From assembly GCA_963786445.1 (NCBI GenBank), contig CAWAZU010000025.1, forward strand, positions 310,001 through 374,000: 64,000 bases of DNA, given 5' to 3'. Of this stretch, positions 36,872 to 47,368 are shown one piece after another; position 1 is the first letter of the stretch; every line of letters starts with the position of its first letter. A model generated the notes under the pieces. That model saw nothing but the letters and a program-made list of their open reading frames with translations. It ran no database searches and was not told the origin of the DNA. A program made the position numbers and the translations under genes. Source of the DNA: JAFKFJ01 sp963786445. GTDB lineage: Bacteria; Pseudomonadota; Alphaproteobacteria; Acetobacterales; Acetobacteraceae.

Positions 36872-37812
36872 AGGTGGTGCTGCACTACGCCGCGGGGCCG
36901 GGCCTGGCCGCGCGGCTGGCGGCATTCGCGTCCGAAGGGCTGGCGGTCACCGCCTGCGCCGAATCCGACGATGCCGGGCTGTTCGCCGCGCTGCGCGAGG
37001 CGGAGGTGCTGTGGCACGTGCTGAAGCCGGCGACGGCTTCGGTGATCGCGGCAGCGCCACGGCTGCGGCTGATCCAGAAGATCGGCACCGGCGTCAACAC
37101 GATCGACCTCGATGCCGCCCGCGCCCGCGGCATCGCGGTGTGCAACCTGCCGGGCAGCAACGCGCCGGCGGTGGCCGAGATGACGCTGCTGCTGATGCTG
37201 GCGGCGCTGCGCCGCCTGCCGCTGCTCGACCGCGCCACGCGTGACGGGCGCGGCTGGGCGCTGGATGCCGCCTTGCAGGACAGTTTCGTCGAACTCGGCG
37301 GGCGCACGGTCGGCCTGGTCGGCTACGGCGCGGTGCCGCGCGCGCTGGCGCCGGTACTGCACGCGCTCGGCTGCCGCCTGCTCTACACGGCGCGCGCGCC
37401 GCAGCCGGATGCGCTCGGCGAATGGCGCGCATTGCCGGAACTGCTTGCCGAATCCGATGTGGTGAGCCTGCACGTGCCGCTGACGCCGCAAACCGGACGG
37501 CTGATCGACGCCGCCGCGATCGCGCGCATGCGGCAAGGCGCGGTGCTGGTGAACACGGCGCGCGGCGGGCTGGTCGATCAGGCGGCGCTGGTCGCGGCGC
37601 TGGCGAGCGGGCGGCTCGGCGCCGCCGGCCTGGACGTGTTCGCCGACGAGCCGGTGCCGGCGGACGAGGCGCTGCTGCGGCTGGACAACGTCGTGCTGGC
37701 GCCGCATGTCGCCTGGCTGACCGGCGGCACGTTCGCGCGCAGCTTTGCGCTCGCCGCCGAGAACTGCCATCGTCTCGCCGCTGGTCGCGCGCTCCTCAAC
37801 CGCGTGGTGTGA
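36868..37812 (+). CDS. D-2-hydroxyacid dehydrogenase (NAD(P)-dependent)
   Basis: 314 residues from GTG 36868, overlapping the enolase-like stop. The NAD-binding Rossmann motif is 'VGLVGYGAVPRALAPVL'. The catalytic triad is visible: Arg in 'LVNTARGGLVD', Glu in 'DVFADEPVP' and His in 'LAPHVAWLT'. 'KIGTGVNTIDLDAARARGIAVCNLPGSNAPAVAEM' is the substrate-loop block of the glycerate/hydroxypyruvate/phosphoglycerate dehydrogenase family. It probably reduces a 2-oxoacid such as hydroxypyruvate, or oxidises the D-2-hydroxyacid. It is part of the five-gene plus-strand operon. Confidence 0.92.
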   Translation: MKVVLHYAAGPGLAARLAAFASEGLAVTACAESDDAGLFAALREAEVLWHVLKPATASVIAAAPRLRLIQKIGTGVNTIDLDAARARGIAVCNLPGSNAPAVAEMTLLLMLAALRRLPLLDRATRDGRGWALDAALQDSFVELGGRTVGLVGYGAVPRALAPVLHALGCRLLYTARAPQPDALGEWRALPELLAESDVVSLHVPLTPQTGRLIDAAAIARMRQGAVLVNTARGGLVDQAALVAALASGRLGAAGLDVFADEPVPADEALLRLDNVVLAPHVAWLTGGTFARSFALAAENCHRLAAGRALLNRVV

Positions 37813-37813
37813 C

Positions 37814-38770
37814 ATGGAACTGCCGCCGATCCTGCGCCGCCTGCGCCTGCCGGTGATCGGCGCGCCGCTGTTCATCGTCTCCAGCCCCGACCTCGTCATC
37901 GCGCAGTGCAAGGCCGGCGTGGTCGGTAGTTTTCCGGCGCTCAACGCGCGGCCGGCGCCGGTGCTGGAGGAATGGCTGAAGCGCATCATCGGCGAACTCG
38001 GCGAGCACGATGCGCGCCATCCCGACCGGCCCGCCGCGCCGCTTGCGGTCAACCAGATCGTGCATCGCTCCAACGAGCGGCTGGCGCATGACCTCGATGT
38101 CTGCGCGAAGTACCGCGTGCCGATCACGATCACCTCGCTCGGCGCGCGCGAGGAGGTGAACCGCATCGCGCACGACTACGGCGGCATCGTGCTGCACGAC
38201 GTGATCAACGCGAATTTTGCCCGCAAGGCGATCGAGAAGGGTGCGGACGGGCTGATCGCGGTCGCTGCCGGTGCGGGCGGGCATGCGGGCAGCATCTCGC
38301 CGTTCGCATTGGTGCAGGAAATCCGTGCGTTCTTCGACGGGCCGCTCGCTTTGTCAGGCGCGATCGCGACCGGCGGGGCGGTGCTGGCGGCGCAGGCGAT
38401 GGGCGCCGACCTGGCCTATGTCGGCTCGGCGTTCATCGCCACCGACGAGGCCAACGCGCATGCCGAGCACAAGCGCATGATCGTGGACGGCGGCGCCGGC
38501 GACGTGGTGTACACGGATTTCTTCAGTGGCGTGCTGGCGAATTTCCTGCGCGACAGCGTCAAGCGCGCCGGCCTCGACCCCGACAGCCTGCCGCGCGGCG
38601 ACAAGAGCCAGATGAAGATCGGCGACGACGAGGCAAGAGTCTGGCGCGATATCTGGAGCGCCGGCCAGGGCATCGGTGCAGTCAGGCGCGTGGTGCCGGT
38701 CGCCGAACTGGTGGCGCGGCTGGAGGCGGACTATCACGCGGCACGCGCCCGCATCGGAGTTGCACCATGA
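37814..38770 (+). CDS. Nitronate monooxygenase family protein (FMN-dependent, 2-nitropropane dioxygenase-like)
   Basis: 318 residues. TIM-barrel FMN family: 'LRLPVIGAPLFIVSSPDLVIAQCKAGVVGSFPALNARP' at the start, 'VLHDVINANFARKAIEKGADGLIAVAAGAGGHAG' with the conserved histidine, 'ALSGAIATGGAVLAAQAMGADLAYVGSAFIAT' for phosphate binding. Members oxidise nitronates, but many in catabolic operons are annotated only by homology and may act on other substrates. ATG 37814 lies two bases after the dehydrogenase stop; the 3' end overlaps the SDR gene. Confidence 0.9.
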   Translation: MELPPILRRLRLPVIGAPLFIVSSPDLVIAQCKAGVVGSFPALNARPAPVLEEWLKRIIGELGEHDARHPDRPAAPLAVNQIVHRSNERLAHDLDVCAKYRVPITITSLGAREEVNRIAHDYGGIVLHDVINANFARKAIEKGADGLIAVAAGAGGHAGSISPFALVQEIRAFFDGPLALSGAIATGGAVLAAQAMGADLAYVGSAFIATDEANAHAEHKRMIVDGGAGDVVYTDFFSGVLANFLRDSVKRAGLDPDSLPRGDKSQMKIGDDEARVWRDIWSAGQGIGAVRRVVPVAELVARLEADYHAARARIGVAP

Positions 38771-39522
38771 GCACTGACATCGCCGGCAAAGTCGCGTGGG
38801 TCACGGGGGCGTCCTCGGGCCTCGGCCATCGTTTCGCGCAGGTGCTGGCCGGCGTCGGCGCGGTCGTGGCGCTGTCGGCGCGGCGCGTGGACCGGTTGCA
38901 GGCGCTGGCGGCCGAGATCGCGGCCGCGGGCGGCCGGGCGCTGGTGGTGCCGCTCGACATCGCGGACATCCCGGCGATCCAGGCGGCCGCCGCACGCATC
39001 GCAGCCGAACTCGGCCCGATCGACATTCTGGTCAACAACGCGGGGCTGACGCGGCAGGCGCGGCTGGAGGAGTTTTCCGAGGCCGATTACGACGCCGTGC
39101 TCGACGTCGATCTGAAAGGTGCGTTCTTCGCGGCCCAGGCGGCGGCGCGGCAGATGATCGCGCACAAGCTTGCGGGGCGGATCGTCAACATCGCCTCGGT
39201 CGCAGGCTTTCGCGCGCTGGGACATCAGGCGCCATACAGCCTGGCTAAGGCGGGGCTGATTTCGCTCACGCGCTGCCAGGCGCGCGAATGGGGCCGCCAC
39301 GGCATCAACGCCAACGCCATCTGCCCCGGCTATATCAGGACCGAGATCGGCGGCGATTTCTGGGAGACCGAGGCGGCGTCACGGCTGATCGCCTCGCTGC
39401 CGCGCAAGCGCATGGGCGAGCCGCGCGATCTCGACGGGTTGCTGCTGCTGCTGTGCTCCGGCGAGGCGTCGCGGTTCATCAACGGCGCGGCGATGGTCGC
39501 CGACGACGGTTCGATGGCCTGA
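38767..39522 (+). CDS. SDR family NAD(P)-dependent dehydrogenase
   Basis: 251 residues, classical SDR. The cofactor motif 'VAWVTGASSGLGHRFAQVLA' (TGxxxGxG) is at residues 9-28, 'LVNNAGLTRQ' follows near 85, the catalytic serine is in 'IVNIASVAGF', and YxxxK is 'YSLAK' near 158-162. 'ICPGYIRTEI' is the usual late block. The ATG overlaps the previous stop (ATGA), so it closes the operon. Substrate unknown: an alcohol or sugar oxidation would fit the surrounding catabolic genes. Confidence 0.93.
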   Translation: MSTDIAGKVAWVTGASSGLGHRFAQVLAGVGAVVALSARRVDRLQALAAEIAAAGGRALVVPLDIADIPAIQAAAARIAAELGPIDILVNNAGLTRQARLEEFSEADYDAVLDVDLKGAFFAAQAAARQMIAHKLAGRIVNIASVAGFRALGHQAPYSLAKAGLISLTRCQAREWGRHGINANAICPGYIRTEIGGDFWETEAASRLIASLPRKRMGEPRDLDGLLLLLCSGEASRFINGAAMVADDGSMA

Positions 39523-39534
39523 CGGAGCGGCCGC

Positions 39535-40578
39535 CTACACCGCCGCCGGACCGCCGCTCGCGGCGGAGCGGTAGAGCGCGTCGAGAACTTCGACCGCGCG
39601 CATGCCGACCTCGCCCGGTGCGGCGTTGACCGTCGGACGGCCGAGACAGAGATCGACCAGCACATCGAGCGGCGCCGTGCAGGTATATTCGGTGTCGTCC
39701 TGCGTGATCGGCTCGACGACGTCCTGCCCGTCGCGACGGCGCAGTTCGAGGCGCGCGCGCTCCACGTCGAGCAGCAGCATCCCCTCCGATCCGAACAAGC
39801 GCAGGTCGAGCTGGAAGCCGCGATGCTTCGGCACCGTCGCGGCACCCGAGACCGACGCGGTGGCCCCGCCGGCGAAGCGCACCGCGGCGGCGTCGTAATA
39901 GTCCACGCCGGCCGGCGACGGCACGGTGAGCGCGAACACGCTCTGCGGCTGCAGCTCGGCGATGCGGAACAGCAGGCCGAGCGCATGCACGAGCTGCCCC
40001 CAGCCATAGCCGCCGGCGCGCGCCGGATCGGCCCAGGTCGAGGCCGGCGGGCGGAACATGTGCTCCGCGGTCTCGCGCATCGGCCGGCCGGCAAACAGAT
40101 CGTCGAGCGGCGAGGCCATGTGGAGCATCACGTGCTCGATGCGGCCGATCGCGCCGTCGGTGACCAGGGTGCGCGCCCGTTCGGTCCAATGTTTGAAATT
40201 CCAGCCATAGGGAATGACCACGGCGCGGCCCGCCGCGCGCGCCCGCGCCACGATGTCGCGCGCATCGGCGGCAGACGTGGCGAGCGGCTTTTCGACCAGC
40301 ACGTGGCACCCGGCCGCGAGCGCCGCGACGGCGTGCGCGTGGTGCAGCACGTGCGGCGAGGCGATCACCACGCCGTCCATCGCGACCACGCGCAGCATCT
40401 CGCGCACGTCCTCGAAGCCATGCCTGATGCCGAACGCACCGCGCACATGGGCCAGTTCGGCCGCACCGAGCCGGTTGACGGCGACGACTTCGCAGTCGGG
40501 GTTGGCGAGCAAGGCCGGCAGATGGTTCTGCGCGGCCCACCAGCCGGCGCCGATCACGCCGATGCGTGCCTTGCTCAT
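39535..40578 (-). CDS. Gfo/Idh/MocA family oxidoreductase
   Basis: 347 residues from ATG 40578. N-terminal NAD(P)-binding domain with 'IGVIGAGWWAAQNHLPALLANPDCEVVAV' and the family lysine in 'HVLVEKPLATSAADA' (EKP). C-terminal beta-sheet domain with 'GYGWGQLVHALGLLFRIAEL', where the histidine fits the catalytic position. These enzymes oxidise or reduce sugars, inositols or sugar acids. The gene ends 12 bases from the convergent SDR gene and shares its orientation and a short 10-base gap with the amidohydrolase upstream, which suggests a two-gene minus-strand operon. Confidence 0.92.
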   Translation of the reverse strand: MSKARIGVIGAGWWAAQNHLPALLANPDCEVVAVNRLGAAELAHVRGAFGIRHGFEDVREMLRVVAMDGVVIASPHVLHHAHAVAALAAGCHVLVEKPLATSAADARDIVARARAAGRAVVIPYGWNFKHWTERARTLVTDGAIGRIEHVMLHMASPLDDLFAGRPMRETAEHMFRPPASTWADPARAGGYGWGQLVHALGLLFRIAELQPQSVFALTVPSPAGVDYYDAAAVRFAGGATASVSGAATVPKHRGFQLDLRLFGSEGMLLLDVERARLELRRRDGQDVVEPITQDDTEYTCTAPLDVLVDLCLGRPTVNAAPGEVGMRAVEVLDALYRSAASGGPAAV

Positions 40579-40588
40579 GCGCGTTCCC

Positions 40589-41458
40589 CTAGATGCGGAA
40601 CAGTTTTTCGGCGTTGCCGGCGAACATGGCGCGCTGTTCGTCCGGCGTGAACCCGGCGATGATGTTCGCATAGGCGTCGATCAGGTCCGGATAGGAACTG
40701 TACATGCGATCGACCGGCCAGTTGGTGCCGAACACCACGCGGCCGGTGCCGAACGCCTCGATGGCGCCGAGCACATAGGGGCGCAGGCTCTCGACGGTCC
40801 AGCGCGGATCGCGCATGCCGAGGCCGGAAATCTTCATCCACACGCTCTCGACGCGGCCCAGTTCGCGCATCGCCGCCAGCCAGGCCTGGAAATACTCCGG
40901 CGTGCGCTCCATCGGGATGGCGCAGTGGTCGATGCAGATCGGCGTCTCCGGTGACAGCGCGGCGAGCCGCGCGATCTGCGGCAGCAGCGGGACGCGCGTG
41001 TCGATGCAGGACACAAGGCGGTGTTTCGCCAGCTGCTTCCAGCCGGCCTGCCAGGCCGGATCGACCAAATAGTCGCCGCGGCCGAAGTCGCGGATGCCGC
41101 GGACATTGGCGAACTGCATGTGCCGCTCCAGGACCGCTTCGACATCCGGGTCCTGCAAATGGCACTCGGCGACGATGCCGTGCGGATAGCCGGTGCGGTC
41201 GGCGAATGCCTGCAGCCACGCGGTCTCCTGCACCGGGTCTTTGATGCCGAGTGCCGCCTGGACGTGGATCGCCTTCGGCACATTGGCGAAGCGGATTTCG
41301 GCGAGGTAGTCCTCGATCCAGTAATGGACCGGCTTGATCGCGTCGATGTTGCCGAGGAACGGATGCACCGCGTCCCACTCCAGCCAGGAATAGCGCAGGT
41401 CCGGGTGTTTCAGGTCGTGCAGATGGAAATGCGTATCGACGAACGCGATTTTTGCCAC
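40589..41458 (-). CDS. Amidohydrolase family 2 protein, probable sugar lactonase
   Basis: 289 residues, TIM-barrel metal hydrolase. The metal site 'FVDTHFHLHDLKHPDLRYSW' opens the protein; 'HVQAALGIKDPVQE', 'GIVAECHLQDP', 'ICIDHCAIPM' and 'VVFGTNWPVDRM' supply further ligands and the catalytic aspartate region. The layout matches COG3618 proteins, which include L-fuconolactonase and L-rhamnono-lactonase. With the neighbouring dehydrogenases and sugar importer, opening of a sugar-acid lactone is a reasonable inference. It is divergent from the ABC transporter operon. Confidence 0.85.
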   Translation of the reverse strand: MAKIAFVDTHFHLHDLKHPDLRYSWLEWDAVHPFLGNIDAIKPVHYWIEDYLAEIRFANVPKAIHVQAALGIKDPVQETAWLQAFADRTGYPHGIVAECHLQDPDVEAVLERHMQFANVRGIRDFGRGDYLVDPAWQAGWKQLAKHRLVSCIDTRVPLLPQIARLAALSPETPICIDHCAIPMERTPEYFQAWLAAMRELGRVESVWMKISGLGMRDPRWTVESLRPYVLGAIEAFGTGRVVFGTNWPVDRMYSSYPDLIDAYANIIAGFTPDEQRAMFAGNAEKLFRI

Positions 41459-41564
41459 GCGCCCCTCCCCGAAAATGCCGGCACGATCCGGCTCGTCCCG
41501 GCGACGGTAGGCGAGACCGGCGGCACCGGCAAGCAGCGGCCGTCGGAAACGGGTGGTCAGGCCG

Positions 41565-41621
41565 CCGTCCTTCGATTATAGGATGGCGAACAATTCATCG
41601 GGCGGTTGCAAAAACCGCCCG
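41565..41621 (+). promoter_or_regulatory. Promoter-like AT-rich box and perfect hairpin before the sugar ABC operon
   Basis: The 189 bases between the divergent amidohydrolase and ABC-ATPase genes hold an AT-rich box GATTATAGGAT (41573-41583), unusual in this sequence and resembling a -10 element. It is followed by a perfect inverted repeat CGGGCGGTT-GCAAA-AACCGCCCG at 41599-41621, 26 bases before the GTG start at 41648. The inverted repeat could be an operator for a sugar-responsive repressor or an RNA hairpin in the leader. No regulator gene is seen next to it. Confidence 0.45.
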
Positions 41622-41647
41622 GCCGGGACGGGACGAGGAAACGCAGG

Positions 41648-43203
<1,556 letters not shown>

Positions 43204-43207
<4 letters not shown>

Positions 43208-44256
43208 GCTGGCTGCAGCGCCGCGTCCGGCCGGAGCAGATCAGGGAGTTCAGCCTGCTGCTGCTGATCGTCGTCGCCGTGCTGATCTTCGGTTCCGCGA
43301 TCAACGGCTATTACACGTCGCGCACGTTCAACCGCATCGCCTCCAGCGTGATGATCATCACCGTGGTCGCGGTCGGCCAGACGCTGGTGGTGGTGACGCG
43401 GAACATCGACCTTTCGGTCGGCTCGATCGTCGGCTGCACCGCGTATTTCGCCGGCGTGCGCATTGCCGCCGACAACGGGCTGCCGCCGATCGTGCCGGTG
43501 TTGATGGCGGTCGCGCTCGGAGCCGTCATGGGCGCGGTCAACGGGGTGCTGGTGGCGTGGGGCCGGGTGCCGTCGATCATCGTGACGCTCGGCACGCTGG
43601 CGATTTTCCGCGGGATGCTGGTCGATTACTCCGGCGCGCGGACGGTGACCACCGACAGCCTGCCGGCCTGGCTGGTCGATCTGCCGCGGCTCGACCTGTT
43701 CACCGTCGCCGGGCTGCACGTGAAGGCGATGGTGGCGCTGGCGCTCGCGATCGTCGTCGTGTTCCAGCTTGCCACCAGCTATCTCAACTTCGCGCGGCAG
43801 TTCTATGCGCTCGGCTCCAATCCCGATGCCGCGGAGCTGGTCGGCCTGCCGACGCGGCGCATCGTGCTCACCGCCTTCGTAATGTCGGGCGCGCTGGCGG
43901 GCCTCGCCGGCTTCATGACGCTGGCACGCTTCGGCAATATCACCGTCGAGGCGGGCCGTGGCCTGGAACTGGAGGTGGTGGCGGCAGCGGTGGTCGGCGG
44001 CGTCAACATCTTTGGCGGCTCCGGGACGGTCATGGGCGCGATGCTCGGCGGCGTGATGATCGGCACGCTGGAGCAGAGCCTGCTGCGGCTGCAGATCAAC
44101 GAGTTCTGGCGCGACGCCGTCCTGGGCCTGCTGATCCTGCTGGCGGTGGCGAGCGACGCCGTGATCCTCAAGCGTCTGCGCGCACTCTGGGCGCACGCCG
44201 ACCTGAAGCTGATCGCCAAGCCGCCGCAACGCGCGGGAACCGGGGGCGAGCCGTGA
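43204..44256 (+). CDS. Sugar ABC transporter permease (RbsC-like), first copy
   Basis: 350 residues with about nine membrane helices. Family marks: 'ASSVMIITVVAVGQTLVVVTRNIDLSVGS' (the conserved 'IDLSVGS'), 'VNGVLVAWGRVPSIIVTLGTLAIFRG', 'FYALGSNPDAAELVGLPTRRI' (docking loop) and 'VVGGVNIFGGSGTVMGAMLGG'. The ATG overlaps the ATPase stop (ATGA). Two non-identical permeases in tandem indicate a heterodimeric channel, as in the rhamnose and AI-2 (Lsr) transporters. Confidence 0.93.
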
Positions 44257-45227
44257 CCGCCGCCGCCGTACTCGGTCGCGTGCGCAGCTGGGAGAGCCTG
44301 CTGCTGGCGCTGCTGGTGGTCATCGTCGGCGCCAACGTCGCGCATTCGCCGTACTATCTGGGCGTCGGCAACATCGTCAACCTGTTCCAGCTCGAGATCG
44401 AGAAGATCATCGTCGCCCTGATGATGACGCTGATCATCATCAACGGCGAGATCGACCTTTCGGTCGCCTCGGTGATGGGCATGTCGGCCTGCGTCATGGC
44501 GTATCTGTTCCGCGCCGGCGTGCCGCTGCCGTGGGCGATGCTGGCGGCGCTGGCGTCCGGCGTTGTCGCAGGCGTCTTCAACGGGTTCTGGATCGCCTAT
44601 GTCGGCCTGCCGTCGCTGGCGGTGACGCTCGCCGGGCTGATCGGCTATCGCGGCGTCGCGCGCATCCTGATCGAGGATCGCGCCATCGGCGGCTTTCCCG
44701 ACTGGTTCAACGCGCTCGGCCAGCAGGCGCTGGTCGGGCCGCTGACGCTGTCGATCATCATTTTCCTTTTGCTGTTCGCAATGCTCGGCGTCGTGCTGCA
44801 CGGCGCGGCGCTCGGCCGGCTGGTCTATGTGATGGGCAACAATCTGCAGGCCGCGCGCTATTCCGGCGTGCGCGTCAAGCGCGTGAAGATGACGCTGTTC
44901 GTCGCCTCCGCCGTGATCGCGTCGCTGGCCGGCCTGCTGTATGCGGCTCGGCTCGGCTCGGTGCGCGGCGACATGGCGCAGGGCTTCGAGCTCGACATCA
45001 TCACTATCGTGCTGCTCGGCGGCGTGAGCATTTTTGGCGGTTCGGGTAATTTGGCCGGGGTCGGCCTGTCGATCCTGGTGATCCTGAACCTCCGCAACGG
45101 CATGGGTCTGGCCGACATCACCGGCAACACCCAGACGAGCGTGATCGGAGCCCTGCTGATCCTGTCGGTGCTGGCTCCGAACATGGCGCAGGCAATCCAC
45201 GGAAAATGGAAGCGGAGAGAGACATGA
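44253..45227 (+). CDS. Sugar ABC transporter permease (RbsC-like), second copy
   Basis: 324 residues, same family as the preceding permease but clearly different in sequence: 'MTLIIINGEIDLSVASVMGMSA', 'WIAYVGLPSLAVTLAGLIGYRGVARIL', 'YVMGNNLQAARYSGVRVKRVKM' and 'LLGGVSIFGGSGNLAGVGLSI'. GTG 44253 overlaps the previous stop (GTGA). The stop overlaps the binding-protein start. Second half of the membrane channel. Confidence 0.93.
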   Translation: MTAAAVLGRVRSWESLLLALLVVIVGANVAHSPYYLGVGNIVNLFQLEIEKIIVALMMTLIIINGEIDLSVASVMGMSACVMAYLFRAGVPLPWAMLAALASGVVAGVFNGFWIAYVGLPSLAVTLAGLIGYRGVARILIEDRAIGGFPDWFNALGQQALVGPLTLSIIIFLLLFAMLGVVLHGAALGRLVYVMGNNLQAARYSGVRVKRVKMTLFVASAVIASLAGLLYAARLGSVRGDMAQGFELDIITIVLLGGVSIFGGSGNLAGVGLSILVILNLRNGMGLADITGNTQTSVIGALLILSVLAPNMAQAIHGKWKRRET

Positions 45228-46264
45228 GGAACTGGTTGCTGGCCGGCGCGGCGCTGACCGCGCTGGCGCTGCTGTCGCAGGGGGCGAACGCGCAGGTGAA
45301 GGCGACGCCGGGACAGGCGGAGACCATGGTGCTGCTGCCGAAATTCCTCGGCATCCTGCCGTTCGACCAGGCGCACCAGGGCGCCGAGGAGGCCGCGGCG
45401 GAACTGAAGAATCCGAAGAAGCTGCAGTACCTCGGCCCGACGCCGGAGAACAGTGTCGCCGGGCAGATCGAGATCGTCACCAACGCCACCACGCAGGGCG
45501 TGAACGCGATCATGATCTCCAACAATTCCGGCGACCAGATCGTGCCCGCGGTCAAGAAGGCGCACGCGGCGGGGATCAAGGTGGTGACGTGGGACTCGCC
45601 GATCCCGTCGGCGGAGGGCGAGGACGTGTTCGTCGCCCAGGTCGATTTCACCCAGACCGGCAAGGTCATGGCCGACATGGCCTTGAAGATTCTCGGCCCC
45701 GACGGCGGCAAGTTCGCGATCCTGTCGGCCTCGCCCGATGCCGCCAACCAGAATGCCTGGGTCGCCGCCATGGAGCAGGCGCTGAAAGACCCGAAATACG
45801 CCAAGCTGCAGCAGGTCGGCATCGTTTACGGCAACGACCAGTCGGAGCTGAGCTACAACCAGGCGCTGGCGCTGGTGGACAAGTACCCCGGCCTCAAGCT
45901 GATCATGGCGCCGACCTCGGTGGGCATCGTCGCCGCGGCCAAGGCGTTGCAGGACGAGGGACTGTGCAACAAGATCAAGGTCAGCGGCCTCGGCGTGCCG
46001 AAGGAGATGCTGGCCTACACGAAGAACGGCTGCGCGCCCGAGTTCGCGCTGTGGAGCTTCGTCGATCTCGGCTACCTGACCTACTACACCGCCTACATGC
46101 TGGCGACCGGCGCGATCAAGGCGGAGGCCGGGCAGAGCTTTACGGCCGGAAGGCTCGGCAACTACACGATCACAAAAGACCCGACGCGCAAGGCAGGGCT
46201 GCGCGTGCTGATGGGACCGTTCTCGATCTACGACGCCAGCAACGTCGAGGCGGCGGCGAAGTAA
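45224..46264 (+). CDS. Sugar ABC transporter substrate-binding protein (RhaS/LsrB-like)
   Basis: 346 residues. Signal peptide 'MRNWLLAGAALTALALLSQGANA', then a type I periplasmic sugar-binding fold: 'TTQGVNAIMISNNSGDQIVPAVKKAHAAGIKVVTWDSP', 'ILSASPDAANQNAWVAAMEQAL' and 'MAPTSVGIVAAAKALQDEGLCNKIKVSGLGVPKEM'. These blocks fit the rhamnose (RhaS) and autoinducer-2 (LsrB) group rather than ribose-binding proteins. Placement of the gene last in the transporter operon, with two permeases, fits the same group. Rhamnose or a related deoxy sugar is my best guess for the ligand, at low certainty. Confidence 0.88.
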   Translation: MRNWLLAGAALTALALLSQGANAQVKATPGQAETMVLLPKFLGILPFDQAHQGAEEAAAELKNPKKLQYLGPTPENSVAGQIEIVTNATTQGVNAIMISNNSGDQIVPAVKKAHAAGIKVVTWDSPIPSAEGEDVFVAQVDFTQTGKVMADMALKILGPDGGKFAILSASPDAANQNAWVAAMEQALKDPKYAKLQQVGIVYGNDQSELSYNQALALVDKYPGLKLIMAPTSVGIVAAAKALQDEGLCNKIKVSGLGVPKEMLAYTKNGCAPEFALWSFVDLGYLTYYTAYMLATGAIKAEAGQSFTAGRLGNYTITKDPTRKAGLRVLMGPFSIYDASNVEAAAK

Positions 46265-46275
46265 CAGAGTGCGGC

Positions 46276-46300
46276 GGCGCGCGCCCCCGAGGCGCGCGCC
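46276..46300. terminator. Strong GC hairpin between convergent transporter and kinase genes
   Basis: GGCGCGCGC (46276-46284) pairs perfectly with GCGCGCGCC (46292-46300); one more C-G pair can shorten the loop to five bases. It lies in the 42-base gap between the stops of two convergent genes, the place expected for a bidirectional terminator. There is no clear U-tract. Confidence 0.6.
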
Positions 46301-46306
46301 ACGCCT

Positions 46307-47242
46307 CTACCGAGCCGGTGCCGCCGCGAGTCCCAGGCGTGCCGGGGAAGGCATGGCGCTGGCGGGAATGATGGCGCCGCGATGCGCCACCACCGCGCCG
46401 GCGAGCACGTGCCCGGCCGCCGCAGCCTCCGCCGGCGTCGAGCCTTGCAGCCGGGCGGCGATGTAGGCCGCCGCAAAACTGTCGCCGGCCGCCGTGGTGT
46501 CCACCACCGCGGCCACCGGCGCGGCGTGGACCAGCAGTGGCGCCGCCTGCCCGCTTCGGACCGCGCAGCGCGGCTCGCGCAGCTTCACCACCACCTCCGC
46601 GGACGGCGTGGCGGCGGCGAGTTCGCGCTGCCATGCCGGGCCGAACAGCGGTTCCAAATCGTCGATCGAAGCGAACACCAGATCGGCGCCGGCGAGCGCG
46701 CGCCGGAACGCCGCCTGCGCCACGTCACGGTCGGGCCAGCCGCGCGGGCGGAAATTGGTGTCGAAGGCGATGGTCGCGCCCTCTGCCCGCGCCGCCCGCA
46801 GCGCCTCGGCCAGCCGCGCCCGGCCGTCCTCGCCATACAGCGACAGGCTGATGCCGGAATAATAGATCAGCCGATACTCCGCGAGCGCCGCCACGATCCG
46901 CGCCGTCTCCGGCAGGGCGAACAGCAGCCGCGCCGCGGCGCTGTCGCGCCAGTAGAGAAACCGCCGCTCGCCGCGCGCATCGGTCTGGATGACGTAGAGG
47001 CCCGGCATCCTGCCGATGCAGCGCACCACCAGCGCGGTGCCGACGCCTTCGTGCTGCCAGGCGGCGAGCATCTCCTCGCTCCAGGCATCGTCGCCGAGCG
47101 CGGTCGCGTAATCCACATTCATGCCGAGCCGGGCGAGATAGACGGCGGTGTTCAGCGTGTCGCCGCCGAAGCCGCGGGCGAAGCGGCCGTCCGGCTCCTC
47201 CCGCAACTCGACCATGCATTCGCCGATGCAGGCAACGCGCAT
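46307..47242 (-). CDS. kdgK: PfkB-family sugar kinase, probable 2-keto-3-deoxygluconate kinase
   Basis: 311 residues. Start 'CIGECMVELREEPDGRFARGFGGDTLNTAVYLARLG' carries PfkB motif 1 in the form typical of KdgK ('GGDTLNTAVYLARLG'). 'DTNFRPRGWPDRDVAQ' is the mid-protein substrate block, and 'VDTTAAGDSFAAAYIAARL' is PfkB motif 2 with the catalytic aspartate. KdgK phosphorylates 2-keto-3-deoxygluconate to KDPG, the entry to the Entner-Doudoroff aldolase. It ends opposite the sugar transporter operon, which supports use of sugar acids in this island. Confidence 0.88.
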   Translation of the reverse strand: MRVACIGECMVELREEPDGRFARGFGGDTLNTAVYLARLGMNVDYATALGDDAWSEEMLAAWQHEGVGTALVVRCIGRMPGLYVIQTDARGERRFLYWRDSAAARLLFALPETARIVAALAEYRLIYYSGISLSLYGEDGRARLAEALRAARAEGATIAFDTNFRPRGWPDRDVAQAAFRRALAGADLVFASIDDLEPLFGPAWQRELAAATPSAEVVVKLREPRCAVRSGQAAPLLVHAAPVAAVVDTTAAGDSFAAAYIAARLQGSTPAEAAAAGHVLAGAVVAHRGAIIPASAMPSPARLGLAAAPAR

Positions 47243-47368
47243 CCGGGCACTCCGCTGTGCCGGCGATGCTGGCCCCGCTTGGTGCCAGGGGTCAATCCGG
47301 TGCGGCGGCGCCGCAACCCCGCGCCCGCGGCACCGTTCCGTGCTCGCCCCTCAGCGGACAGGACAGCG

